NCBI GenBank assembly: GCA_041392665.1
Contig: JAWKLQ010000005.1
Location: 186,001-250,000, forward strand
Direction: 5' to 3'
Length of the DNA: 64,000 bases
DNA from: Flavilitoribacter sp020436695
GTDB lineage: Bacteria > Bacteroidota > Bacteroidia > Chitinophagales > Saprospiraceae
Part shown: in pieces, positions 42,332 to 50,629 of the stretch
Layout of the letters: every line of letters starts with the position of its first letter
How positions within the stretch are numbered: position 1 is the stretch's first letter
Notes under the pieces: model-generated
What the model was told of the DNA's origin: nothing
What the model saw: only the letters and a program-made list of their open reading frames with translations
Database searches by the model: none
Position numbers and translations under genes: made by a program

Positions 42332-42446
42332 TAAATTCTCTTGAACATCATAGACCCTTTGGATGCTTACTTACTGATACTGAAAAGCCGGTCAGTCCGG
42401 ATTGGCAGCGTTCATCCGAATGGTTTCTGGACAAAAACCAGCAGTT

Positions 42447-43892
42447 ATGGTATTTGATTTGCCAAAGGACGAGAGTCCGATCATTAAGGTTATTGGAGTT
42501 GGTGGCGGCGGAAGCAATGCCGTGACCCATATGTACAAGCAGGGTATAATAGGCGTTGATTTTGCCATTTGCAATACTGATGCCCAGGCCATGGAAATGA
42601 GCCCGGTGCCTACCCGCATGCATCTCGGACCAGACCTGACCGAAGGACGGGGCGCAGGATCAAAACCCAATATCGGGAAACTGGCTTGCGAAGAGTCTAT
42701 CGATGAAGTTCGTAAGTATCTGGAAAACAACTGCCGCATGCTCTTCATCACTGCGGGGATGGGTGGTGGAACCGGAACAGGTGCCGCGCCGATCATTGCA
42801 AAAGCAGCGCAGGAAATGGATATCCTGACGGTGGGGATTGTGACTTTGCCCTTTACCTTTGAGGGACGTCGCCGGACCCAGCAGGGACTGGAAGGCCTGA
42901 ACGAACTGAAAAAGAACGTGGACACACTCATCGTGATCTCCAACGATAAGCTGCGTCAGATCCACGGTAATCTTTCTCTGACCGATGCCTTCTCCCAGGC
43001 CGACAATATTTTGACCACTGCGGCCAAAGGTATTGCCGAGATCATCACCGTTCCGGGTTACGTCAACGTGGATTTCGAAGACGTCAATACGGTAATGCGC
43101 GACAGCGGGGTGGCCATCATGGGTACCGCCAGTGCAGATGGGGATGATCGTGCCCGCCGGGCAGTGGATGAGGCGCTGCATTCTCCGTTGCTTGAGGACA
43201 ACGACATTCGTGGTGCCCAGCACATCCTGCTGAACATCACTTCCGGTAAGCGGGAAGTGACCATGGACGAGATCTTCGAGATCACGGAATTCGTGCAGGA
43301 AGAGGCCGGCTACGGAACGGATCTGATCTGGGGTAACTGTTTTGACGAATCTCTGGGTGATAAGATCAGTGTAACGGTTATTGCCACCGGCTTCGAGCGC
43401 AATAAAGCGACCAAGCAGAAAATGGGCGAAGACCGCATCGTTGTTTCTCTGGATGACGAGGATAATAAGCCGAGATCAGAAAAAAAAACGGGCCTCGCTG
43501 ATATAGGTTTTGAAGAGGAAAATGTGAATAGCGCACAAACCTTTGATTTTGATGACATCCGGCCTAAGTCGGATAAATTTCAGGGGCCGCGTTATTCTTA
43601 CCAGGATCCCTATGTTCCGCCGGTAGAAAAGACGAACCCGGAAGACGAGCGCCGCCGTCAGGCCGAGCGGGAAGCCAAACGCCGCGAACGTCAGCGCAAT
43701 CTGGGGTTGAAACTCAATAATCCGCATACGGTTAATGAGCTGGAAAACCAACCGGCTTATATGCGCCGAGGTGTTACACTGGATAATGTGCCCGATTCGC
43801 AGGAGCCGGCTATGTCCAAGTGGAGCATCACGGATGATGAACAGCCGGAGATCCGGGATGGCAATTCGTTTTTACACGATAATGTAGATTAA
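42447..43892 (+). CDS. ftsZ: cell division protein FtsZ
   Basis: The tubulin-like GTPase forming the Z ring. From ATG 42447 (MVFDLPKDESPIIKVIGVG) it is 481 residues; ATG 42420 and TTG 42402 are in-frame alternatives, and the chosen one matches Bacteroidota FtsZ openings. The GTP signature GGGTGTGAAP and T7-loop NVDFEDV are present. A long variable linker (about 320-455) carries a basic EREAKRRERQR stretch, and the C-terminal peptide is IRDGNSFLHDNVD, the Bacteroidota form. Last gene of the cluster. Confidence 0.96.
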   Translation: MVFDLPKDESPIIKVIGVGGGGSNAVTHMYKQGIIGVDFAICNTDAQAMEMSPVPTRMHLGPDLTEGRGAGSKPNIGKLACEESIDEVRKYLENNCRMLFITAGMGGGTGTGAAPIIAKAAQEMDILTVGIVTLPFTFEGRRRTQQGLEGLNELKKNVDTLIVISNDKLRQIHGNLSLTDAFSQADNILTTAAKGIAEIITVPGYVNVDFEDVNTVMRDSGVAIMGTASADGDDRARRAVDEALHSPLLEDNDIRGAQHILLNITSGKREVTMDEIFEITEFVQEEAGYGTDLIWGNCFDESLGDKISVTVIATGFERNKATKQKMGEDRIVVSLDDEDNKPRSEKKTGLADIGFEEENVNSAQTFDFDDIRPKSDKFQGPRYSYQDPYVPPVEKTNPEDERRRQAEREAKRRERQRNLGLKLNNPHTVNELENQPAYMRRGVTLDNVPDSQEPAMSKWSITDDEQPEIRDGNSFLHDNVD

Positions 43893-43951
43893 TTTGTTGC
43901 CGGGTAACCGATACCGGGTTACCTGACGAATGATATTTTAGTAAAAAAAGG

Positions 43952-43996
43952 AAAGTAAAGGCTTGCAACGGGGTGGTTGTGGGCCTTTTACTTTTT
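43952..43996. terminator. terminator after ftsZ / DUF2442 gene
   Basis: AAAGTAAAGGC (43952-43962) pairs with GCCTTTTACTTT, followed by further T (to 43996). It also overlaps the stop codon of the converging DUF2442 gene. A second hairpin GGTAACC/GGTTACC lies at 43903-43923. Confidence 0.8.
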
Positions 43997-44260
43997 CAGT
44001 GGGTTAGGGTTTTTGTTTCCTTTCAAAATGCCTGCAATAGAAATATCTTCATCGATCTCCTTCTCCTCCCAATGGATACCATATCCTCCACTGATAAATC
44101 GCCAGTGTTTACGTTGCTCATCGGTAGCCTCCGCCAAACGCCAAAACCAATGGTATGGAACTCCTACCTCACGACCATCTTCTAGCAGGACGTAAAACAT
44201 TTCTTTTTCAATCCTTACGCTGGTAGCCTTTATATTCTGCAACTCAACTGAAGAATTCAT
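43988..44260 (-). CDS. DUF2442 domain-containing protein
   Basis: A 90-residue protein matching the DUF2442 pattern: LLEDGREVGVPYHWFWRLAEAT, EQRKHWRFISGGYGIHWE and EKEIDEDISIAGIL (each conserved in the family). DUF2442 genes are usually the second gene of a two-gene unit, with features of toxin-antitoxin-like modules, though the function is unproven. Here the upstream partner remains only as a 49-codon fragment overlapping it by 17 bp, so this may be an orphaned survivor. Confidence 0.82.
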   Translation of the reverse strand: MNSSVELQNIKATSVRIEKEMFYVLLEDGREVGVPYHWFWRLAEATDEQRKHWRFISGGYGIHWEEKEIDEDISIAGILKGNKNPNPLKK

Positions 44261-44393
44261 ACCACTTCTTTTTGAAAGTATCTTGTTCTTGATGGACGAT
44301 CACATTACCCCAATTTTCTAAGGATAGTAGGCATTCTTCTACTGGTTTAAAGTTAGTCCTTTTATTTGGAAATTGTAAGTATAGTATCCTCAA
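44244..44393 (-). pseudogene. truncated partner gene upstream of DUF2442
   Basis: A 49-codon reading frame without ATG runs from just after a TAG at 44394-44396 to TGA at 44244-44246, overlapping the DUF2442 start. It encodes a protein-like segment (FPNKRTNFKPVEECLLSLENW split with NVIVHQEQDTFKKKWYEFF) that looks like the C-terminus of a longer protein. The 5' part is missing. A 46-bp piece of this junction recurs at 46877-46922. Family not recognised with certainty. Confidence 0.5.
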
Positions 44394-44396
44394 CTA

Positions 44397-44704
44397 AGGG
44401 GCCGGCAAATAATAAATTCTTGGTTTCAGGTGAGCCATCTTACCGCCAGGCTAGACGCGAGAACTGCGCATAGCCAGGCTACGCAAGGCTTTGGGAAATG
44501 AAGCATGGGGTAAGAGAGGCAGATCAAATCGGGAAGTTATTATTAGCCAGGCCCTAATTTCAAGCAAACCGTCAATCATGAATCTTCAAGATGTGATTAA
44601 TTTAGAGATCTTGATATAAATATTAGTGAAGATAAAAAAACTTGCTATTGATTTATTTTTTTGTACATCACAAATTATTTGTTAATATAATATATTGATT
44701 GCTT
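44397..44704. other. decayed intergenic DNA
   Basis: No intact gene. The segment 44425-44540 is richer in GC than its flanks (GCCAGGCTAGACGCGAG and GCCAGGCTACGCAAGG words) and may be a remnant of a mobile element. The final 130 bp are strongly AT-rich. Confidence 0.3.
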
Positions 44705-44770
44705 ATGAAAAAAATTAAAATATTCCTATTATTTACAACGTGTTTTCTCTATGGGACGAGTGTTAGCTAA
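44705..44770 (+). pseudogene. signal-peptide start of a gene cut by the IS5 remnant
   Basis: ATG 44705 opens a typical export signal (MKKIKIFLLF, then TTCFLYGTSVS) that stops at the first bases of the IS5-type inverted repeat at 44771. It looks like the 5' end of a secreted-protein gene destroyed by the insertion. On the other side of the element, 45634-45708 encodes a possible continuation of about 24 codons. Confidence 0.45.
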
Positions 44771-45625
44771 GGCTTGTTTAAAAATTTTCCTCTTCATTCT
44801 CTGGCGATGCTCGAAAGAACCATTCTGATGTTGGCCAGATATAGGAAAGATTCCGAAGATTCAACTGTTCGTTCGTAATCCTTGACCAATCGGCGATAGA
44901 AATTGAGCCAGGCGAATGTTCTTACCAACGCTTGGCTTCCACAACAAATCCTTTCTGGCCTTCTGGTCTTTGAGGTATTCAAATTCAACGTGGACCGAAC
45001 TAACCAAATCGGCAAATTCCCCCGATAAGCTTTGTCCCCCAGAATTTTCTCCAGGCGATACATTTGGCTAGAAGTCAGGTTCCACCAGGTCTTTACCAGC
45101 TTGTCCATCATGAACATTTGCTGGATGAACAGCAACCGCCAAATGCGTCCCAGAGTATCGTTAAGATGCTACGTTTACGCCCATTGACCCATTTGTTGCC
45201 ATCCATTTCCACGAGCAGTACCAATCATGGGACTCAACTTAACACTTTGTGCATCAACAAGTCCTAGGCTAGGACTGGCTGCGATCATTGAATTACTATG
45301 CGTTCTATCGATTCAATGCATCATTAATAGTTTCGATGATGCCATACCGGGTCCAGTGCCTGAAATAGTAGTAAACGCTCTGCCAGGGAGGATGGCTATC
45401 CAAATTTCGCCACTGTGCCCCAGTCCGGGTAATCCACAAAATGGCATCCATTACGTCTCTCAGATCATGTTTGCGCTGCCGCTTGATCGGTAGAAATATG
45501 CTAACTTTATCCCACTGGTCATCAGTCAGGCGGGCGTATTGGTCCGTCATATCTTTATGGTTTGGTCACTTTAAGATATGACTGATGGCCGGTTTTCTAC
45601 ACCCAACTAATTTTTAAACAAGCTC
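44771..45625 (-). mobile_element. degenerate IS5-family insertion sequence
   Basis: The 15-bp inverted ends GCTTGTTTAAAAATT (44772-44786) and AATTTTTAAACAAGC (45609-45623) match exactly. The enclosed ~855 bp is the normal length of small IS5-group elements. The transposase frame is broken, so the copy is inactive. Confidence 0.82.
44794..45550 (-). pseudogene. IS5-family transposase, frameshifted
   Basis: The N-terminal fragment (45550-45305) reads ARLTDDQWDKVSIFLPIK ... GAQWRNLDSHPPWQSVYYYF, the classic IS5 opening. The middle (about 45304-45136, another frame) contains GLVDAQSVKLSPMIGTARG with the first catalytic Asp. The C-terminal fragment (45135-44794) contains VRTFAWLNFYRRLVKDYER and a degenerate DDE end. 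At least two frame changes separate the pieces. Confidence 0.87.
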
Positions 45626-45729
45626 TTATATATAAAGAAAAAACCTGAGGGTGATTTGGAAACTAAGGAGTTGAAAGTTAATGATATGCTTCTATTTGAT
45701 AACCAGTAAAACGCTTGATGTGCTGGAGA

Positions 45730-46866
45730 GAAAAAACTGGCCTTATTTAACTTACTGCTAATCTTCCTACTGCTGCAAAATTGCGGAGGGTATCGCATTT
45801 AGCTAACGACTATCCCGCAACACAGATTAGTATTCCAATCCCAAAAGTGATAAATCTCCCCTTGGACTCCTTTTCACCACCAATGGTGCCATATGGGTGC
45901 TAAGGGGGATACTTTAAAATACATGTTTTACAATCACTTCAATACTTCATTATATACCTACGATTTTAGGAATTCGGTTCTGATAAAAAGATCGTACTTG
46001 ACTATGAAAAGGGTGAAAAACTGCCAGAGATCAATGCTTTTTATTACATAAATTCAGATTCTATTCTTTTATTCCCCCAGTACGGTGACTTTTTTTTCAT
46101 CTGCAATGACAATGGCAAAATATATGGAGACCGGATTTCTTTCGTGGATGATGATGATCAGGATAAAGTTGAAAGCCATTGGATAAGTTCTTCCTTTCCT
46201 GTGGTAAAGATCGGAAGCAAAATTTACATCAAAAATGCCTTTGGCAATATAGCTTATGATACTGATCCAAAACGTTTTTTACTTATAGAATATGATCTAA
46301 AGACCGGGGCATCATCATTTTTTATCAAGCATCCGCCATCTGTTTACGATAAAAACTTTGACAATACTACTTTTAGGCATATGGTCTTAGCCCAAAAGGA
46401 ACCCGATAAATCGCTCTTATACAGCTTTTATTTTGATCCATATATTTATGTATTCGATGGAGATAAATCTGGTGTCAAATCTTATCGTTGTGCTCCAGAA
46501 AACTTTGAAATCCCCCCTGCTCTAAAAGCTGATATCACTAGTGACGATGCCTGGATTCGCTTTCAAACCACGTTTAGTTTTTCCACACTCACTTATGATC
46601 CTTTTAAAAATACAATTATACGAGTAGGGTTGATTCCCCACACATACGATGATATTCAAGCGGGATCGGTAGACCCTGAAATGCCTAAAAAGCCGAAGAT
46701 TTACCTTTTTGATAAGCATTATAATTTGTTAGGCGAAATTTCCCTGAATCATGAATCGTTTTACTACTTCCCCAGCCTATTTGCAACTGAAGAAGGATTA
46801 TGGATTCAAAAAGTATTGGATGATGAAAATGTCATGTGTTTTGAGTTAATTGAATATGAAATTTAG
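45730..46866 (+). pseudogene. DUF4221-like lipoprotein gene, frameshifted
   Basis: The long frame 46144-46866 (240 codons, GTG) encodes a beta-propeller-like sequence of the DUF4221 type common in Bacteroidota. Coding similarity continues upstream in the same frame to about 45973 (DSILLFPQYGDFFFICND), stops at a TAG, and resumes in another frame at 45885-45980 (NTSLYTYDFRN). A lipoprotein signal (LLLIFLLLQNC) lies at about 45748-45790 in yet another register. The gene therefore appears intact in outline but broken by at least two frameshifts. Confidence 0.55.
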
Positions 46867-46876
46867 ACACGCTTAG

Positions 46877-46922
46877 CTCAACTGAAGAATTCATACCATT
46901 TCATTTTGAATTCATCTTGTTG
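46877..46922. repeat. duplicate of the DUF2442 gene start region
   Basis: This 46-bp segment matches 44243-44288 at about 40 of 46 positions, in the same orientation, including the first codons of the DUF2442 gene. The two copies bracket the whole decayed block with the IS5 remnant and the DUF4221-like pseudogene. Confidence 0.75.
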
Positions 46923-47478
46923 CTTTTTTTATTGAAACACCGGAAGTCGTAAAAGAGATCCCCTGCTGCCCATTCGTAGAGATCATCACTGCCTCGATCA
47001 CCGGCTTGACCTGCGCCGACTTACCCGACCAGATCACAATAAAATTGGCACCGCTGCCGCCGGTCTTATCCCGCTCTTCGATCACATAGTCGACTGAGGC
47101 CATGGGGTTGACGTAGATGGGATGATCCAGATATTCCTTGACACGTTTTCCCGCCGAATCATAATAATCAACGGTATGAACGATCATGGTATCCGTGAAA
47201 CTGGTATTTCGGATACTGAGGGTTGCCGTGAGCAGAAAGCGGACTTCCTGGTTGCGGCTGTAGATATCGGAATAGATGGGAACGTAGACCGAGTCTTTAT
47301 AGGTAAAAGCCCGCATGCTTGCCTGATCTACCGGCTGGTTGTTGAAGATGTGGCTGTTGTAGTAAGGACCTTCCGACGTAGCCGGTTGGGAACAGGAATA
47401 AAGTAGGGCCGTGAGTAGGATAGCCGGGCCGAAGTATTTAACCGAACTTGCGAAGACATAGAAAATATTATTTGTCAT
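46912..47478 (-). CDS. DUF3124 domain-containing lipoprotein
   Basis: A 188-residue envelope protein of the DUF3124 family. The start at 47478 (MTNNIFYVFA) gives a good lipoprotein signal ending LLYSC (C29); an upstream in-frame Met would add 17 residues that spoil it. Conserved stretches are VYVPIYSDIYSRNQEVRFLL, LSIRNTSFTDTMIV, GGSGANFIVIW and NGQQGISFT. The family has no assigned role. It stands alone between decayed DNA and a repeat-containing gap. Confidence 0.85.
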   Translation of the reverse strand: MTNNIFYVFASSVKYFGPAILLTALLYSCSQPATSEGPYYNSHIFNNQPVDQASMRAFTYKDSVYVPIYSDIYSRNQEVRFLLTATLSIRNTSFTDTMIVHTVDYYDSAGKRVKEYLDHPIYVNPMASVDYVIEERDKTGGSGANFIVIWSGKSAQVKPVIEAVMISTNGQQGISFTTSGVSIKKATR

Positions 47479-47529
47479 ACGGCTTGTCAGATTTAGGGTG
47501 AACACATTGTCAATAAAATCAGGTGACAC

Positions 47530-48036
47530 GATCCACCCTCAGTCCTTAGGACAGCTCCCTCAAGAGACTACACTAGTCCCTTGATAGAACTTGTCCTCCT
47601 CTGGAGGAGGTGCCCTTTAGGGCGGAGGAGGGAAAGTTGCGATATTTAACTGTAATTAATCTTTTTTTCAAAGCATCCTGACATAGCAGGATCAAAATAC
47701 TTGTGATATTGAAGTATCAAACCACTCCAAGAAAGGAAAGTTTTTCAAAATTTCCGTGCTGCGGGCGGTAACGTTTTACCGGCTTCAGACATATATACAT
47801 GCATGCTGCGAAAAAACATCCCCAAAAAACCAAAAAAGGGAACGAACACGTAAGTTGTTCTGAAGGTTTCATAGACAAACAGCCAAGAGGGAGAAAGTTC
47901 CCAAAAACCTTTACAACTTCTTAAGAAATATTAACAAATGTTTAAGTAAGTGCGAGCAACATCTCGCCGCAAAACAGAGTTCTTAAGAGGTAACTTTCAA
48001 CCAAAGAAAACCCAAGACCTAAAAAACAAATTCGAA
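47530..48036. other. intergenic region with GC-rich and A-rich palindromes
   Basis: No gene recognised. It holds CCTCCTCTGGAGGAGG and GCCCTTTAGGGC palindromes (about 47594-47624), of a type seen again before ftsW. There is a hairpin CGGTAA/TTACCG (47766-47781). Two TTCTTAAGA words lie near 47918 and 47980, upstream of the orphan gene at 48037. The last 250 bp are likely the leader and promoter of that gene. Confidence 0.4.
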
Positions 48037-48315
48037 ATGAATACCCGGAAAATTAAACTTGCACTTACAGTCGGCCTGCTGAACAACAGCAACCAAAACA
48101 ACGTTCTGAACTACATCCGTGAGATGATGTCTGCTTTTAAGGAAGTAGGCGCTTTCATCGGTGCACAACTGATCGGTAAAGATGTGTTGAACCCGGCGAT
48201 CATCCGCCAGTCTTACGCTATTAGCTTTGAACATTGCGTAGTTGATCTTGATCTGGTGGCCAACCCCCATACCAACAGCCAGCACGTGCAGGGATTCAGA
48301 CTCAGAGGTAAGTAG
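48037..48315 (+). CDS. hypothetical small protein, 92 aa
   Basis: I do not recognise this protein. From ATG 48037 it reads MNTRKIKLALTVGLLNNSN and ends FRLRGK. It has no signal peptide or membrane segment, a predicted helix in the middle (NVLNYIREMMSAFKEVGAFIG) and beta-like segments (CVVDLDLVAN). Codon use resembles neighbouring genes. It could start earlier at 47950, but that extension is lysine/arginine-rich and less likely. It is flanked by long non-coding stretches on both sides, suggesting its own transcript. Confidence 0.6.
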   Translation: MNTRKIKLALTVGLLNNSNQNNVLNYIREMMSAFKEVGAFIGAQLIGKDVLNPAIIRQSYAISFEHCVVDLDLVANPHTNSQHVQGFRLRGK

Positions 48316-48362
48316 TCAGAGCTATTAGGCTGCACAGTTTAATTCCGGAAAGAGCTACCCTT

Positions 48363-48408
48363 AAAAACCACTGAAAACTTGTTGACCTCAAAAAACCACT
48401 GAAAACTT
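48363..48408. repeat. two direct copies of an 18-bp word
   Basis: AAAAACCACTGAAAACTT occurs at 48363-48380 and again at 48391-48408 (28-bp spacing), just after the orphan small gene. The second copy runs into TTTTTT. Confidence 0.75.
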
Positions 48409-48570
48409 TTTTACACCTAAAGACCCCAATATCCAATGAACATACTACGTACATAACCCCCACCCAAATCGCCAAACACAACAAACTTTTCCCGAATTTT
48501 CCTTGACCGGAATCTTCGGGATTGTTTTTTTAGGTTTCAGCGTTTCGTCCATATTACCTGTATAAAGTAG

Positions 48571-48578
48571 TAGCTTTG
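48571..48578 (+). promoter_or_regulatory. candidate -7 element of the ABC transporter gene
   Basis: TAGCTTTG matches TAnnTTTG, 35 bp before the ATG. Confidence 0.4.
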
Positions 48579-48612
48579 CGACTGGAATCGCAAAACGTTC
48601 CTTCCATCACTC

Positions 48613-50373
48613 ATGCCGACCAAGAAAGATACCACTAAAACCCGCTCGAAAGTTACCATAGCACAAGCCTTCAAAACCATCATCTGGCCCCGGCGCAATC
48701 TGGTGTTGATCGGTTTAGTCCTCATTGTGATCAGTCGCCTTGCGAGCCTGGTATTACCCTGGAAAAGTAAAGCGCTACTTGACGATGTTATTCCCAATAA
48801 AGACTATGACCAGTTGTACAGCCTTTTACTGCTGGTAGGGATTTCCATTCTGGTGCAGGCCGTCACTTCCTTTCTGCTCACCCAGTTATTGAGTGTACAG
48901 GCTCAGTATCTGATCTCCGAACTGCGGGCGCAGGTACAGAAGAAGGTACTCTCCCTGCCCATTCGTTTCTTCGATAATACCAAGTCTGGCGCTCTGGTTT
49001 CCCGCATCATGACGGATGTGGAAGGCGTGCGCAACCTCATCGGTACCGGCCTGGTACAATTGGTGGGCGGTACGCTGACAGCCGTGATATCTCTGGTATT
49101 GCTGATCCGGATCAGCCCGTCGATGACCTTGTTTGTACTTTTGCCCATCTCGATCTTCGGCTATGTGGCTCTTAAGGCGTTCTCTTATATCCGGCCTATC
49201 TTTCGTGTTCGGGGTGTGATCAATGCACAGGTGACCGGTCGTTTGACAGAAACGCTAGCCGGAGTACGCGTCATTAAGGCCTTTAACGCCGAGGAACAGG
49301 AAAATAAGACTTTTGAAAAGGGAGTAGATCAATTATTCCAGAATGTCAAAAAGAGTTTGACGGCTACGGCACTGATGACCAGTTCGGCCACCTTCCTGCT
49401 GGGTATAGCCTCTACGGGTATTATGGGGATCGGCGGCTACCTTATTATGCGCGGTGATCTGACCGTGGGCGATTTTCTTTCTTTTACCCTGCTGCTAGGA
49501 TTTATGATCGCACCTATTGTACAAATGAGCAATATTGGTAGTCAGCTCACGGAAGCACTTGCCGGGCTGGACCGCACCGAAGAACTTATGAATATGGACC
49601 CCGAGGAAGATCGTGTTAACCGGAATATTATATTGGAAGACCTGCAGGGAGAGATCCGTTTCGACAACGTTTCTTTTGCCTATGAAGCGGGCAATGAAGT
49701 ATTGCATAATATCAGTTTTTACGCCCCACCGGGTTCGGTGACCGCGCTTGTAGGCAGTTCCGGCTCCGGTAAATCGACCATTGCCGGGCTTTCGGCTACT
49801 TTCCTCAATCCGGGCTCCGGTACAATAACCATTGACCAAAAAGACCTATCCAAAGTAAATTTAAGCAGTTACCGGCAACATCTTGGAGTGGTCTTACAGG
49901 ATGAATTTTTATTTGAAGGGACGATACGGGAAAATATTTTGTTCCCCCGGCTGGATGCTACCGAAGAACAGTTGCAAAATGCCGTTGCGGCGGCTTACGT
50001 CAACGAGTTTACCGATCGTTTTGAGGAAGGCCTGGACACCGTGATCGGCGAACGTGGCGTCAAACTTTCCGGTGGGCAGCGCCAGCGCATTGCCATTGCA
50101 CGAGCCATCCTGGCCGATCCCCGCATCATCATCCTCGATGAGGCAACCTCGAATCTGGATACCGAGAGCGAAGGCCTGATCCAAAAGAGCCTCAATGAAC
50201 TGGTTAAGGACCGGACGACCATTGTGATCGCTCACCGACTGAGTACCATCAAGAAAGCTGATCAGATCCTGGTAATCGAAGCGGGGCAGATCGCGGAGCG
50301 TGGTACGCACGAGGAATTGATCGCTGCTAAAGGCCGGTATTATGATCTGTATACTTATCAGTCGAAGATCTGA
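48613..50373 (+). CDS. ABC transporter, fused permease/ATPase (MsbA-like)
   Basis: A 586-residue half-transporter: six membrane segments (about 35-310) and a C-terminal ATPase. Walker A is GSSGSGKST (about 381-389), the signature is LSGGQRQRIAIARA (about 486), and Walker B is IIILDEATSNLD. It has the exporter type I architecture and length, as in MsbA or multidrug exporters, and works as a homodimer. The substrate is not inferable; there are no neighbours of related function. The stop is followed by 256 bp containing the typA promoter. Confidence 0.93.
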   Translation: MPTKKDTTKTRSKVTIAQAFKTIIWPRRNLVLIGLVLIVISRLASLVLPWKSKALLDDVIPNKDYDQLYSLLLLVGISILVQAVTSFLLTQLLSVQAQYLISELRAQVQKKVLSLPIRFFDNTKSGALVSRIMTDVEGVRNLIGTGLVQLVGGTLTAVISLVLLIRISPSMTLFVLLPISIFGYVALKAFSYIRPIFRVRGVINAQVTGRLTETLAGVRVIKAFNAEEQENKTFEKGVDQLFQNVKKSLTATALMTSSATFLLGIASTGIMGIGGYLIMRGDLTVGDFLSFTLLLGFMIAPIVQMSNIGSQLTEALAGLDRTEELMNMDPEEDRVNRNIILEDLQGEIRFDNVSFAYEAGNEVLHNISFYAPPGSVTALVGSSGSGKSTIAGLSATFLNPGSGTITIDQKDLSKVNLSSYRQHLGVVLQDEFLFEGTIRENILFPRLDATEEQLQNAVAAAYVNEFTDRFEEGLDTVIGERGVKLSGGQRQRIAIARAILADPRIIILDEATSNLDTESEGLIQKSLNELVKDRTTIVIAHRLSTIKKADQILVIEAGQIAERGTHEELIAAKGRYYDLYTYQSKI

Positions 50374-50599
50374 TTATCGACACGAACATGCTTCGGGCAC
50401 TTTAGACCGGCTTGCGGGAATACTTGGCCTGCGAATCGGTTAAGGACCTGTTTATTTGGTTTTCTCACACATCCAGCAATTAAAGTTTGCTTTTTTACCT
50501 AAAAAGAGATAGAAGGTTTTAGTATGTAAGCCGCTGTCAATCAGTAAATTATATTTCAGTAATTTTTCTTTCCCTCTTCCCACTCTCGCCAATTATGCG

Positions 50600-50607
50600 T
50601 ACCTTTG
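50600..50607 (+). promoter_or_regulatory. candidate -7 element of typA
   Basis: TACCTTTG matches TAnnTTTG, 22 bp before the typA ATG, the spacing also seen at mraZ and mraY. Confidence 0.5.
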
Positions 50608-50629
50608 CGCCCTAATTCGAAAATACTGT

